NCBI GenBank assembly: GCA_020636895.1
Contig: JACJWZ010000002.1
Location: forward strand, 868,001 to 932,000
Direction of reading: 5' to 3'
DNA from: Thermoleophilales bacterium
GTDB taxonomy: Bacteria; Actinomycetota; Thermoleophilia; Solirubrobacterales; 70-9
DNA: 64,000 nucleotides
Part shown: positions 24,632 to 33,621 of the stretch, piece by piece
How positions within the stretch are numbered: position 1 is the first letter of the stretch
Layout of the letters: each line of letters opens with the position of its first letter
Notes under the pieces: model-generated
Told to the model about the DNA's origin: nothing
Seen by the model: only the letters and a program-made list of their open reading frames with translations
Database searches by the model: none
Program-made: the position numbers and the translations under genes

Positions 24632-26197
24632 ATGAGGGGTACTGCATTCGTCTGCGCGCTGTTCTGCGCGCTCACCTTTGCCACGGCGGCGCGCGCCGCG
24701 GGGCCGGCGCCGACCGAGGATCCGTTCTACGACCAGCCCGCGGGGCTGGCGAACGCGAAGCCCGGTGAGATCCTCCGCAAGCGCGATGTCGACGTAGCGC
24801 TCGGCGGCTCGCCCGGGACCGTCGGCGCCACGCAGGTCCTCTACCGGACCGTCAACCAACTCGGTCAGCCCTCGGCGACGGTGGCGACGGTGATCCCCCC
24901 GCCCACGCCGATCGGCTCCACCCGCCTGCTCAGCTACCAGACCGCCTACGACGGGGTGGCCTCCACCTGCCGTCCCTCCTACGCGCTGCAGCCGGGCAAC
25001 TCCGGCGGCAACTCGATCGTCACCGCCGAGAGCGGCCTGATCGGCGCCTACCTGCTGCAGGGCTACACAGTGGTGACCAGCGACTACCAGGGCCCGAGCG
25101 ACGACTTCGGCGCCGGGCAGGAGGAGGGCCACGGCACACTCGATGCGATCCGCGCGGCCGAGACCCAGCTCGGCTCGCAGCCCGGCTCGACCCCGACCGG
25201 CCTCGTCGGCTACTCCGGCGGCTCGATCGCGAGCATGTGGGCGGCGCAGCTCGCCCCTGAGTACGCGCCCGAGCTGAAGCTGATCGGCGTCGCCGCGGGC
25301 GGCATCCCGACCGACTTCGAGCACAACCTCGGCTACATCGGCGGCAGCGAGGACTGGGCGGGCGCGATCCCCGCTGTCGGCCTCGGCCTCGCTCGCGGCA
25401 GCCGCATCGACCTCGGCAAGATGCTCAGCGACCGCGGGCGGGAGGTCGCCGCGAAGGTCCAGCAGGGATGCCTCGACCCCGGCGGGTTCCCCGGGCTCAC
25501 GCTGGAGGACATGCTGAAGCCGGAGTACAAGGACTTCCGCAAGGTGCCCTCGCTGGTGAAGGTGTTCAACGAGTCGATCATGGGTCGTGACGGCACCCCG
25601 AACATCCCGCTGACCATGGCCGTCGGCAACGACGACGGCACCGGCGACAGCGTCATGATCGCCAAGGACGTCCAGGAGCTCGCCCACACCTACTGCGACC
25701 GCGGGCTCTCCGTCCAGTTCACCGAGCTGACCGGGATGGACCACACCGCCGCCTTCGCCGGCTTCGCACCGATCGCCGTCTCGTTCCTGCAGCAGCGCTT
25801 CGCAGGCCTGCCCGCCACCAGCGGGTGCCCGATCGCGGCGGGCAACGCGCTGACCCCGCTCGCCGAGCCACCCGGGAAGGTCGAGCTGACCAGCGGCGTC
25901 CTCCTCGCCGGGCTCAAGCACAAGCGGCGCAAGCCGACGATCCTCGTCCGCGCGACCGCCTCCGACGTCAGCGACGTGCAGATCACCGTCGTCCGCCGGA
26001 GGAAGGGCAAGGGCGGGAAGAGGAAGCGCTCCTCGACCGCGGTCGACGGCCTCGTCGGCTACGACGGCGCCCGCGTCCAGCTCCCGGTGCGGAAGCTGAA
26101 GCGCAACTTCCGCTACCGGATCATCGCCGACGCCCGCCTGGGAACGGCGGACATCAGCACGACGATGAAGGTGAAGAAGAAGCGCAAGCGCAAGTAG
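24632..26197 (+). CDS. Secreted lipase (LIP/secretory lipase family) with basic C-terminal domain
   Basis: A Sec signal (FVCALFCALTFATAARA) precedes an alpha/beta hydrolase of the secretory-lipase family. GYTVVTSDYQGPSDDFGAG is the usual flap region, GLVGYSGGSIASMWA the nucleophile elbow with S195, NDDGTGDS the acid region and ELTGMDHTAAF the catalytic His. From about residue 410 an extra domain of about 110 residues is dominated by Lys/Arg with alternating hydrophobic strands and ends KKKRKRK. It may bind anionic polymers or the cell wall. GGGAGGAGCTGAGG lies just before the ATG. Confidence 0.85.
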   Translation: MRGTAFVCALFCALTFATAARAAGPAPTEDPFYDQPAGLANAKPGEILRKRDVDVALGGSPGTVGATQVLYRTVNQLGQPSATVATVIPPPTPIGSTRLLSYQTAYDGVASTCRPSYALQPGNSGGNSIVTAESGLIGAYLLQGYTVVTSDYQGPSDDFGAGQEEGHGTLDAIRAAETQLGSQPGSTPTGLVGYSGGSIASMWAAQLAPEYAPELKLIGVAAGGIPTDFEHNLGYIGGSEDWAGAIPAVGLGLARGSRIDLGKMLSDRGREVAAKVQQGCLDPGGFPGLTLEDMLKPEYKDFRKVPSLVKVFNESIMGRDGTPNIPLTMAVGNDDGTGDSVMIAKDVQELAHTYCDRGLSVQFTELTGMDHTAAFAGFAPIAVSFLQQRFAGLPATSGCPIAAGNALTPLAEPPGKVELTSGVLLAGLKHKRRKPTILVRATASDVSDVQITVVRRRKGKGGKRKRSSTAVDGLVGYDGARVQLPVRKLKRNFRYRIIADARLGTADISTTMKVKKKRKRK

Positions 26198-26227
26198 GCG
26201 CCGCGGCCGGGCGCGGCCGGGATCTCA

Positions 26228-26275
26228 CCGAACGTCGATTTCCACCCCTCATAGCCCCGAGCGGTGAACGTTCGG
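26228..26275. repeat. Dispersed palindrome family A, copy 2
   Basis: Arms CCGAACGT (26228-26235) and ACGTTCGG (26268-26275) enclose CCTCATAGCCCCGAGCGG. Over some 50 bases it differs from the copy at 7636 at about two positions. It lies between the convergent lipase and TetR genes. Confidence 0.85.
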
Positions 26276-26283
26276 CGCGACGG

Positions 26284-26868
26284 TCAGCCCGGGGCTCTCC
26301 GCGGGCTGCTCTCGAGCACGGTCCGCGAGACCTCGATGACGCCCTCGACGTCCGGCTCCTGATCGGTCGCGATGTTGGCCCAGACGAGCGTCCGCGAGAC
26401 GACGCTGATCGCGCGGATCACCGACTCCGGCGGATCCACCTCGGGCGCGACCTCGGCGAGAAGGCGAGCGATCGTCGCGTCGGCGTTCGCGGCCACCGCT
26501 CCCGATCGGTCGCTGAGGATGCGGAGGGCGAGGGCGGGCTCGCGCCGCGTGAACTCGGTCAGGGGCTCGAACTCGGAGCCGAGCTCGAGGACGCGGCGGA
26601 GCATGTCCAGGAAACCCTCGACCCCCTCGTAGTCCGCCTCGTCGCGAACCGCCTGGAGCCACTCGTCGATGAGGGCGCTGAAGAGCGTCCCCATGAGCTG
26701 CTCGCGTTCGCCGACCCAGCGGTAGAGCGTCGTCCGGTTGATCCCGAGCTGACCGGCGAGCGCTCCCATCTCGACCCTCTCGCCCGCGAGGAACTGCTCG
26801 CGGGCGAGCGCCAGCGCGTCATCGGCGGTCGGGCGTCTGATGATCGGCGCGGCGGTCTGGGGGGCCAT
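26284..26868 (-). CDS. TetR-family regulator (QsdR-like)
   Basis: A 194-residue repressor. The N-terminal helix-turn-helix spans about residues 20-60: VEMGALAGQLGINRTTLYRW is the turn with the recognition helix, followed by GEREQLMGTLF. The C-terminal all-helical ligand domain resembles the QsdR group. It is divergent from a cytochrome P450 gene. The 130-bp gap holds two palindromes and a strong P450 promoter, so it most likely represses the P450 and itself until a hydrophobic ligand binds. Its own ATG lies 7 nt past a TAGGGT hexamer, so the message may be leaderless. Confidence 0.87.
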   Translation of the reverse strand: MAPQTAAPIIRRPTADDALALAREQFLAGERVEMGALAGQLGINRTTLYRWVGEREQLMGTLFSALIDEWLQAVRDEADYEGVEGFLDMLRRVLELGSEFEPLTEFTRREPALALRILSDRSGAVAANADATIARLLAEVAPEVDPPESVIRAISVVSRTLVWANIATDQEPDVEGVIEVSRTVLESSPRRAPG

Positions 26869-26875
26869 GCCGTGA

Positions 26876-26959
26876 ACCCTACCCAGATGGTGCGACGTAC
26901 CTCACGCTCGATGCTTATGCATCGTCTTGACATGATGTTGCATCCGGGTTAGGGTGCAA
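26876..26959. promoter_or_regulatory. TetR/P450 divergent control region with two palindromes
   Basis: Minus-strand TAGGGT (26876-26881) serves tetR. CGATGC-TTAT-GCATCG (26909-26924) is a perfect inverted repeat just upstream of the P450 -35. TTGACA (26927-26932), a 17-bp spacer and TAGGGT (26950-26955) make the P450 promoter. The -10 is embedded in a second palindrome with TTGCA/TGCAA ends (26938-26959). Both palindromes are candidate operators. Confidence 0.6.
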
Positions 26960-27000
26960 TCTCACCCAGGGATCGAGAGCCCAAACGGAAGGACGGAGAG

Positions 27001-28251
27001 ATGACCCCCACGACCATGCCCTCGCTCGAGGAGCTCGACGTCAGCAACCTCGAGCTGTGGCAGCACGGCCCGCCCCACGAGGTGTTCCGCGAGCTCCGGG
27101 AGATGCCCGGACTGCATTGGAGCGAACTCGGTGACTTCCCCACCGAGGGTGGTTTCTGGTCCGTCGTCCGCTTTGAGGACATCGCCGCGGTCGGGCGCGA
27201 TCACGAGACGTTCTCCTCCGACCGCAGCATCATCCTCGTCGACAAGCTGGCGCCGGAGGGCGAGCCGGACCCGATCGACATCTCGGCGAACATGCTGATC
27301 TCGCAGGATCCGCCCCGCCACGACCGGCTCAAGTCACTGGTCCAGCGGGCATTCACGCCGAAGCGCGCGATCGAGCACACCGAACGGATGCGGGAGATCA
27401 TCAACCTGATCTGGGACCGGGCGCTCGAGGCCCATCCCGACGGCCGGATCGACCTCGTCCAGGACGTCGGCATCTACGTCCCCTCGATGGTGATCGGCGA
27501 CATGCTCGGGGTCCCGCGCGAGGACGCCGACCGGCTCGTCGACTGGACGAACCGGACGACGGCGTTCGAGGACCCGCGCATCGTCCCCGACCTCGGCGAG
27601 GTCTGGCGGGCGCTCGAGGAGTTCATCCCCTACGTCAACGAGATGGTCACCGAGCGGGAGTCGAACCCGACCGACGACCTGACGACGGCGGTCATCCAGG
27701 CCGAGATCGACGGCGAGCGCCTCTCCCACGAGGAGGTGCTGATGTTCTTCTTCCTGCTCATGGTCGCGGGCAACGACTCGACCCGCGCGGTCTTCACGTC
27801 CGGGATCAAGAGCCTGATGGACGACCCCGAGCAGATGGAGCTCGTCCGCTCCGGCGCCGTCCCGCTCGAGCAGGTGGTCGAGGAGTTCGTCCGCTTCCAT
27901 CCGGCGTTCGCCTACATGCGGCGGACCGCGACCCGCGACACCGAGATCGCCGGTCAGGAGATCGCCGCCGGCGACAAGCTGGCGCTCTGGTACGTGTCGG
28001 GCAACCGCGACGCGACGATTTTCGACGACGCTGACACCTTCGACGTCCGCCGCGACCCCAACCCCCACCAGGGCTTCGGCGGTGGTGGCCGCCACTTCTG
28101 CCTCGGCGCCGGTCTCGCCCGGCTCGAGCTGAAGCTGTGGATCGAGGAGACGCTCGCCCGCTTCCCGACGATCGAGCAGGACGGCGACACGGAGCGCATC
28201 AGCTCGACCTTCCTCAACCAATACAGCACGATCCCGGTCCGGGTGGCGTAG
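27001..28251 (+). CDS. Cytochrome P450
   Basis: A soluble bacterial P450 of 416 residues, using ferredoxin-delivered electrons to hydroxylate a hydrophobic substrate. The I-helix is LLMVAGNDSTRAVFTSG, with Asp-Ser in place of the usual Asp/Glu-Thr. FVRFHPAFAYMRRTATRD follows the K helix, and FGGGGRHFCLGAGLARLE is the haem loop with the thiolate C367. GGAAGGACGGAGAG precedes the ATG. The style is closest to the actinobacterial CYP125/142-like sterol and fatty-acid P450s, an impression rather than a family assignment. Control by the divergent TetR is likely. No ferredoxin gene adjoins. Confidence 0.9.
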   Translation: MTPTTMPSLEELDVSNLELWQHGPPHEVFRELREMPGLHWSELGDFPTEGGFWSVVRFEDIAAVGRDHETFSSDRSIILVDKLAPEGEPDPIDISANMLISQDPPRHDRLKSLVQRAFTPKRAIEHTERMREIINLIWDRALEAHPDGRIDLVQDVGIYVPSMVIGDMLGVPREDADRLVDWTNRTTAFEDPRIVPDLGEVWRALEEFIPYVNEMVTERESNPTDDLTTAVIQAEIDGERLSHEEVLMFFFLLMVAGNDSTRAVFTSGIKSLMDDPEQMELVRSGAVPLEQVVEEFVRFHPAFAYMRRTATRDTEIAGQEIAAGDKLALWYVSGNRDATIFDDADTFDVRRDPNPHQGFGGGGRHFCLGAGLARLELKLWIEETLARFPTIEQDGDTERISSTFLNQYSTIPVRVA

Positions 28252-28284
28252 ACGCTGCGCCGGGCCGGCGAGCCGGCGGAAGCC

Positions 28285-29505
28285 TCAGTCCGGCACGACC
28301 TCGTATCGGTGGCCGGCCGCGTTCAGGCGGTCGGCCAGCGGCTGGCCCATCGCCGTCGCCGGGGTCAGCACTCCGGCGGCGTCGGGTAGGTCGTCAAGCG
28401 CGAGGCAGAGCGCGCTCTCGCCGAGCATCACCGCGGTCGCCTTGTAGCCGGGATCGCCGGAGACACGGATCTCGCAGCGCAAGCGGGTGCCGTCGCCCAT
28501 CGTGGTGTGGACGTCGATGTTGAAGAAGCCCTTCTCGCGCGCCTCCTCCGAGGGTCCCTCGCCGGGATCGGGGAGGACGCGGTCGAGCAGCTGCCGCGCT
28601 CCGGGAACTGCCATCCCGGTGAACATCCCGGCGATACCGGCGGAGGTTCCCGACGCCTTCGCGAGCCCGAGCGGCCCGCTTCCGGTCAGCATCAGCTCCC
28701 GGTAGCGGAACCCGGCGCCGTAGGCGTGGCCGAGCAGAGCGTTGCTGCGCCGCACGACCCGGGTGTTGACGCTGCCCATGAAGAACGGCGCCAGCCAGCC
28801 CCCGAGCCGCTCGTCGCGGACGGGCTTCAGCGAGTCGCGCTCGTCGCGGCCGGCGGGGTCGGCCTTGCGGTCGGGGCTGAGCGCGTAGGGATCGCCGAGG
28901 GTGCGCCTCGTCGGCGGGTCCTTCTTGACGATGTCGACCGTGGTGCGAGCCGAATCGATCGTGCCGCCGCTGGCGCCGCCGCGCATCCTTTTGACGACGT
29001 ACGACGTCTCCCCCAGCCCACCGTGGCCGCCGGACTCGGCCGCCTCGTGCAGGAGGAAGGTGCCGATGTCGGAGGGGATGGAGTCGAAGCCGCAGGTGTG
29101 GACGATCCGCGCGCCGCTCTCGCGCGCCGCCGCGTCGGCGTTGTCGATCGACCAGCGCATGAACAGGACCTCGCCGGTGAGATCGGCGTAATGGGTGCCG
29201 GCGGCCGCACACGCCTCGACCAGCGGCTTGCCGTACTTGAAGTAGGGACCGACGGTGGTCGCGACGACGCGGGTCGACTCCGCCAGCGCCTTGACCGCCT
29301 CGGGGTCGGCGCTGTCGGCGACGACGAGCGGCCACTCGACGCCGAGCTCGGCGCGGGTCCGCTCGAGCTTCTCCCGGGAGCGCCCCCCGAGCGCGATGTC
29401 CAGGTCCGGAGGCGCGTGCTCGGCCAGGTACTTGGCGGTGAGGATGCCGACGAAGCCGGTGGCCCCGTAGACGACGATGTCGTGGTCGCGGACTGCGGTG
29501 CTCAT
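28285..29505 (-). CDS. Saccharopine-dehydrogenase-like / trans-acting enoyl reductase family protein
   Basis: A Rossmann-fold NAD(P)-dependent protein of 406 residues. HDIVVYGATGFVGILTAKYL is the nucleotide-binding turn and ALGGRSREKLERTRAELG the second strand typical of the group. THYADLTGEVLFMRWSID and HTCGFDSIPSDIG are hallmark motifs of the saccharopine-dehydrogenase-like family, which includes the mycobacterial trans-acting enoyl reductase of phthiocerol synthesis (Rv2953 type). Probable role: reduction of an unsaturated acyl or polyketide intermediate, or another lipid-linked step. The ATG is 6 nt past a TAGGTT hexamer. It converges on the P450 gene. Confidence 0.82.
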   Translation of the reverse strand: MSTAVRDHDIVVYGATGFVGILTAKYLAEHAPPDLDIALGGRSREKLERTRAELGVEWPLVVADSADPEAVKALAESTRVVATTVGPYFKYGKPLVEACAAAGTHYADLTGEVLFMRWSIDNADAAARESGARIVHTCGFDSIPSDIGTFLLHEAAESGGHGGLGETSYVVKRMRGGASGGTIDSARTTVDIVKKDPPTRRTLGDPYALSPDRKADPAGRDERDSLKPVRDERLGGWLAPFFMGSVNTRVVRRSNALLGHAYGAGFRYRELMLTGSGPLGLAKASGTSAGIAGMFTGMAVPGARQLLDRVLPDPGEGPSEEAREKGFFNIDVHTTMGDGTRLRCEIRVSGDPGYKATAVMLGESALCLALDDLPDAAGVLTPATAMGQPLADRLNAAGHRYEVVPD

Positions 29506-29511
29506 GGGGGC

Positions 29512-29517
29512 AACCTA
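29512..29517 (-). promoter_or_regulatory. -10 hexamer TAGGTT, leaderless-type
   Basis: On the minus strand TAGGTT lies exactly 6 nt before the ATG of the enoyl-reductase-like gene. Confidence 0.42.
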
Positions 29518-29559
29518 GCGTCCGGACGGCGCGAGGCCCCGGGCGGTCATGATCCGCCG

Positions 29560-30450
29560 ATGCGAGTCGCCACGCACAACGGCACCTTCCACGCCGACGA
29601 GGTCTTCGCCATCGCCGCACTCGGCCTCCTGCCGGAACCGATGGAGGTCATCCGCACCCGTGATCCGGAGCTGCTCGCCGGTGCCGACCTGCGGGTCGAC
29701 GTCGGCTTCCGCTTCGAGCCGGCGGCCGGGGACTTCGACCACCACCAGCGGGAGTTCGACGAGGTCCGGCCCAACGGCGTCGGCTACGCCTCCTTCGGGC
29801 TCGTGTGGCGCGAGTTCGGGGCGCGGATCTGCGACGGCGACGAGGAGGTGGCCGCCGTCGTCGAGGAGACGCTCGTGCAGTCGGTCGACGCCAACGACAC
29901 CGGCCAGCGGATCACCGAATCGTTGATCGAGGGAGTGCGCCCGATGAGCGTCAACGGCGTCGTCGGCGGCTTCAACGCCCGCTGGGACGAGGACCTGACG
30001 GCGGCGGAGGAGCGGGCGCGCTTCGACGCCGCGGTCGAGCTCGCCGCCGGGATCATCGCAAGGGAGATCGCCTCAGCCGCCTCCGGCCGCCGCGCGGTGC
30101 GCATCGTTCGCGACGCGATCGCGGCCGCCGCGGAGTCCGGCGACGCGCGGATCGTGACGCTCCCCGACAACGTGCCGTGGAAGCAGGTGGTCGTCACCGA
30201 GGCGCCCGAAGCGCTCCTGGTCATCTACCCCAAGCGCCAGGGCTTCGGCGTCGAGACGGTACCCGTCGCGCTCGGCACCTTCGACAACCGTCTCGATCTC
30301 CCGGCCGAGTGGGCGGGCCTGGAGAACGACGACCTCGCGCGCGTGACCGGCGTCGACGATGCCCTCTTCTGCCACGCGAAGCGCTTCCTTGCGGTGGCGA
30401 GGTCGAGAGAGGGCGTCGAGCGCTTGGCGGAGCTGGCGCTCGAGTCATAA
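29560..30450 (+). CDS. MYG1-family (UPF0160) DHH-like hydrolase
   Basis: A 296-residue member of the MYG1 family, whose eukaryotic member is a 3'-5' RNA exonuclease. THNGTFHADEVFAIAAL starts the protein with the metal-binding His-x-Asp; DFDHHQREF carries the DHH motif near residue 64. DANDTGQRI and the C-terminal FCHAKRFLAVARSREG are conserved blocks. The family metal-binding residues all seem present. The ATG gives the conserved MRVATHNG N-terminus. Bacterial function is poorly known; hydrolysis of RNA fragments or a nucleotide is inference. Confidence 0.87.
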   Translation: MRVATHNGTFHADEVFAIAALGLLPEPMEVIRTRDPELLAGADLRVDVGFRFEPAAGDFDHHQREFDEVRPNGVGYASFGLVWREFGARICDGDEEVAAVVEETLVQSVDANDTGQRITESLIEGVRPMSVNGVVGGFNARWDEDLTAAEERARFDAAVELAAGIIAREIASAASGRRAVRIVRDAIAAAAESGDARIVTLPDNVPWKQVVVTEAPEALLVIYPKRQGFGVETVPVALGTFDNRLDLPAEWAGLENDDLARVTGVDDALFCHAKRFLAVARSREGVERLAELALES

Positions 30451-30533
30451 CCGAAGATCCGCCCTTAACCCGGATGCGACGGCGGACCACCGGGGGGAAG
30501 CTCTGGGTCCACCCAACCCCCGAAGGGAACGAC

Positions 30534-31796
30534 ATGCCGGCTACCCCTCAGGTCCTGGTCTTGGGCAGCGGATTCGCTGCGCTGGAGACCGCGTTTCTTC
30601 TCCGCATGCGCCTTCACGAGCAGGTCGACATCCGGCTCGTGGCCGAGCGCGAGGAGTTCCTGTTTCGCCCGAACAGCATCTACGTGCCGTTCGGCGCCGA
30701 TCCCGAGTCGCTGCGCGTGGACCTTCACAAGGCATTCGGTAAGCGCGACATCGATTTCGAGCAGGGCACCGTCGCGGAGGTCGATCCCCACCACAAGTTC
30801 GTGAGCACCGCCGACGGTCAGCGGTTCAGCTACGACAAGCTGGTCGTCGCGACCGGCGCCGATACGAACGTCGAGGAGATCCCCGGGCTCGCCGAGAACT
30901 CCGCGACGATCTGGACGACCGATTCCATGCTCGAGGTGCGCAAGCGCTTCGAGGAGGCGCGCGACCGAGCCAAGCGCGGCGAGCGGCAGCGGATCCTGTT
31001 CCTCGTGCCGCCGAACAACAAGTGCTCAGGCCCGCTCTACGAGATCGTCTTCATGCTCGAGACGTGGCTGCGCCGGCAGCACGTTCGCGAGCACGTCGAC
31101 ATCACCTGGTCGACCTACGAGCACGGGTTCATCCAGGCTTTCGGGCCGCGGCTCAACGACCTCGTCACCGAGGAGTTCGCCGACCGCAAGATCGACGGGC
31201 ACCTCGAGGAGGTGGTCACGGAGGTGACCGCGGACGAGGTGCACTACGCGGACGGCAGCACGCGCGGCTTCGATCATCTGATCGCGTTCCCGCCGTACGT
31301 GTCCGCGGTCCGCTACGACGGGCTTGACTCCGACGAGCGTGGCTTCGTCCACACCGAGCTCGAGACGCGCCAAGCCGTCGGCCACCCCGACGTCTACGTG
31401 CCGGGAGATGCCGGCGACTTCCCGATCAAGCAGGCGTTCCTGGCCTTCCTCCAGGCCGATGCCGTCGCGAACCACATCACCGCGGAAGTGAGTGGGCGCC
31501 CCTTCGACCAGCCGTTCGACTCGGTGAGCATGTGCGTCATGGAGATGTTCGACAAGGCGACGTTCGCGCAGGTACCCGTCGAGTTGACCGGGGATCCCGA
31601 CAGCCCGGTCCGAGTGCGCCCGGACGCTCAAGAGGACTACAAGGTCGGGACGTCGCCGATGTGGCGGATCGGGAAGAAGATGCTCGGGTTCTCGGTCCCC
31701 ATGCGCTTCCACGCCGGCGAGCCGTTCCACGCCGGCGCCGCCTGGCAGGCCATGGATGTGGGCCTCAAGGCGATGTCGGGGATGCTCGCCGACTGA
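30534..31796 (+). CDS. Sulfide:quinone oxidoreductase-like FAD protein
   Basis: A 420-residue membrane-peripheral flavoprotein of the SQR/NDH-2 group. VLVLGSGFAALETAFLL binds FAD. KLVVATGADTNVEEIPGL is the family ATG motif. PPNNKCSGPLYEIVFMLE carries a Cys in the CxGP(x)E context of SQR, and DVYVPGDAGDFPIKQAF is the C-terminal FAD motif. A second Cys occurs in SVSMCVMEM, possibly its redox partner. The C-terminal 70 residues are amphipathic, suiting membrane contact. GAAGGGAACG precedes the ATG. Oxidation of sulfide or NADH with quinone reduction is plausible. Confidence 0.78.
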   Translation: MPATPQVLVLGSGFAALETAFLLRMRLHEQVDIRLVAEREEFLFRPNSIYVPFGADPESLRVDLHKAFGKRDIDFEQGTVAEVDPHHKFVSTADGQRFSYDKLVVATGADTNVEEIPGLAENSATIWTTDSMLEVRKRFEEARDRAKRGERQRILFLVPPNNKCSGPLYEIVFMLETWLRRQHVREHVDITWSTYEHGFIQAFGPRLNDLVTEEFADRKIDGHLEEVVTEVTADEVHYADGSTRGFDHLIAFPPYVSAVRYDGLDSDERGFVHTELETRQAVGHPDVYVPGDAGDFPIKQAFLAFLQADAVANHITAEVSGRPFDQPFDSVSMCVMEMFDKATFAQVPVELTGDPDSPVRVRPDAQEDYKVGTSPMWRIGKKMLGFSVPMRFHAGEPFHAGAAWQAMDVGLKAMSGMLAD

Positions 31797-31893
31797 GGGG
31801 AGCCTCGCTCGTCGCGGGCTGAACGGCGAACCGGCGTCGCCGCTCCCAGCCGTCCAAGCGCGACGGAAGCGCGAGCCGGTCAAGCTGCACGGG

Positions 31894-33093
31894 ATGAAGG
31901 TCTGCGTCATCGGTGCCGGACTGGCTGGCCTCGCAGCCGCCGAGTCCCTGGCGCGGAACGGTGCCGACGTGACCGTTCTCGAGCGCGGCGAGCGAGTCGG
32001 CGGCCGGGTCTGGTCCGAGCGGCTTTCAAATGGTGGCCTGATCGAACGCGGCGGGGAGTTCATCACCACCGGCTACGACGCCACCGAATCCGTCGCCTCC
32101 CGGCTCGGCCTCATGCTCGAGGGCATGGGCATCCGCTACCCCGACCGCGAGCTCGAGCCCGATCCGGGCCTGCGACGTCAAGCCGTCATCGAGGCCGCCG
32201 AGGTGGTTGCTGCGGCGGCGAGGGCCGAGCCGGACGCTCCCGCGACGGTCGTGCTCGAGCGGGCCGTCGACGATCCCGCCATCCGTGACCTCTTCGCCGC
32301 GCGGGTGCAGAGCGCGGCCGCCTACGCGTTCGATCGGATGGACGCGCGCTGGCTCGGCGACGTCCCCAAGCTCGTGGACCGGGCCGAGACGCGACGCGTC
32401 CGCGGCGGCAACCAGCGGCTGGCCGAGGAACTCGCGGCGGGTCTCCCACGCGATGTGGCCCTCGGGGAGCGCGTCGTCGCGATCAGCCACGACGCGTCCC
32501 TTGTGTGTGTCCGGACCGAGGCCGAATCGATCGACGCCGACGCCTGCGTGATCGCCGTGCCGAGCTCGCTGCTGGGAGACATCGCGATCGACCCGGCGCT
32601 TCCTCCGGAGACATCGTCGGCGATCGAAGGCATCCCGATGTCCGCCGCCGCGAAGCTCGCCGTGCCGCTGCGCTCCCCGCTCGCCTCCCGGGCGGTGATG
32701 TCGGTGCCGCACCGGTTCTGGGCGTGGACGACACCGAGCGACGAGGTGGACGGACGCGTCGTGGGCGCGTGGGCCGGTTCGCTGCCGGTGCTCGACGAGC
32801 TGAACGCACGCTCCGGCGATCCCCGCCGCTGGCTGGAGCGCCTTGAGGAGCTGTGGCCGGAGCTCGAACTGGACCACGAAGCCGCCGAGCTCACGCGCTG
32901 GGACGAGACCGCCTGGCCCCGGGGCGCCTACTCGGTCCGGTCAACCGACGTCGAGGGGCCGCTGGACACGGGCAGCCCGAGGCTCGTCCTCGCCGGCGAG
33001 TACACGGCGGGATCGTGGAGCGGCACGATCGAGGGAGCGCTGCGCAGCGGCCTTCGCGCCGCCCGGGACCTGGCGCCGAGAAGTCCGGCGTAG
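31894..33093 (+). CDS. FAD-dependent amine oxidase/protoporphyrinogen oxidase-like protein
   Basis: A 399-residue flavoprotein. KVCVIGAGLAGLAAAESLAR is the FAD-binding fold, ERGERVGGRVWSERLSNGG the GG-doublet region, and the C-terminal LVLAGEYTAGSWSGTIEGAL closes on FAD. It lacks any export signal, unlike the two amine-oxidase-like proteins near 8-11 kb. The chosen ATG begins directly at the Rossmann strand; the frame is open 46 codons further upstream without conserved content. It lies about 100 nt behind the SQR-like gene and may share its transcript. Substrate unknown. Confidence 0.8.
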   Translation: MKVCVIGAGLAGLAAAESLARNGADVTVLERGERVGGRVWSERLSNGGLIERGGEFITTGYDATESVASRLGLMLEGMGIRYPDRELEPDPGLRRQAVIEAAEVVAAAARAEPDAPATVVLERAVDDPAIRDLFAARVQSAAAYAFDRMDARWLGDVPKLVDRAETRRVRGGNQRLAEELAAGLPRDVALGERVVAISHDASLVCVRTEAESIDADACVIAVPSSLLGDIAIDPALPPETSSAIEGIPMSAAAKLAVPLRSPLASRAVMSVPHRFWAWTTPSDEVDGRVVGAWAGSLPVLDELNARSGDPRRWLERLEELWPELELDHEAAELTRWDETAWPRGAYSVRSTDVEGPLDTGSPRLVLAGEYTAGSWSGTIEGALRSGLRAARDLAPRSPA

Positions 33094-33110
33094 GTTCACT
33101 TGCCGGTGAC

Positions 33111-33230
33111 ATGAACGTCGTCGCGATCATCCTCGCCGGGATCGCATACGTCGGAGCCGGGCGCTACCTCGGCCTCGGCGACTGGTGGGACCGCACCTCA
33201 CTCGCCAGCCGGTTCCTGCTGCTTCGCTGA
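33111..33230 (+). CDS. Possible 39-residue membrane peptide
   Basis: Directly after the flavoprotein an ATG opens a 39-codon frame with a single hydrophobic segment, VVAIILAGIAYVGAGRYL, and a charged end with Trp pair (GDWWDR). Such size and shape fit small single-pass membrane proteins. No ribosome binding site is convincing and there is no homology I can recall, so it may be chance. Confidence 0.35.
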   Translation: MNVVAIILAGIAYVGAGRYLGLGDWWDRTSLASRFLLLR

Positions 33231-33260
33231 GGCGGCGGTGAGGGGCCCGCACGGCCGCCG

Positions 33261-33560
33261 TCAGTTCATCACGGTCATGACGAACTGGAACTGCCGCTCG
33301 GACTCCGGGTCGTACAGCAGCCAGCCCTCACGCCCGCAGAGCTGCTCCCAGGTCCAGGAAGGGGACGAGAAGTAGATCCACCGGGTCAACGGGCTCGCCC
33401 CTTCGGCGACTACGCGCTGCCGTGCCTCCTCCATGTCCGACTGGATGCCCGGATCGAGCTCCGTAGTTCGATGCCTGCCTTGCAGTGACCCATCGGCGAT
33501 GCTCGCCGCCACATCCTCAGGAGGGAAGATCGGCTCACGCGGTTGCGGCGTGTCGGTCAT
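33261..33560 (-). CDS. Small soluble protein of unknown function
   Basis: A 99-residue acidic protein beginning MTDTPQPREPIFPPEDVAAS. It has a Trp-rich middle, SPLTRWIYFSSPSWTWEQLC, and an end GWLLYDPESERQFQFVMTV. The Trp/aromatic pattern suggests a compact binding domain. I know no family. The frame is open much further upstream, but that part passes through tRNA-Val, so this ATG is the sensible start. Confidence 0.55.
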   Translation of the reverse strand: MTDTPQPREPIFPPEDVAASIADGSLQGRHRTTELDPGIQSDMEEARQRVVAEGASPLTRWIYFSSPSWTWEQLCGREGWLLYDPESERQFQFVMTVMN

Positions 33561-33621
33561 ACGGACAGGGTCGCAGGGCGAACACGATTCCTGACAGCCG
33601 CGACTTGACGAGACGTGCTCA

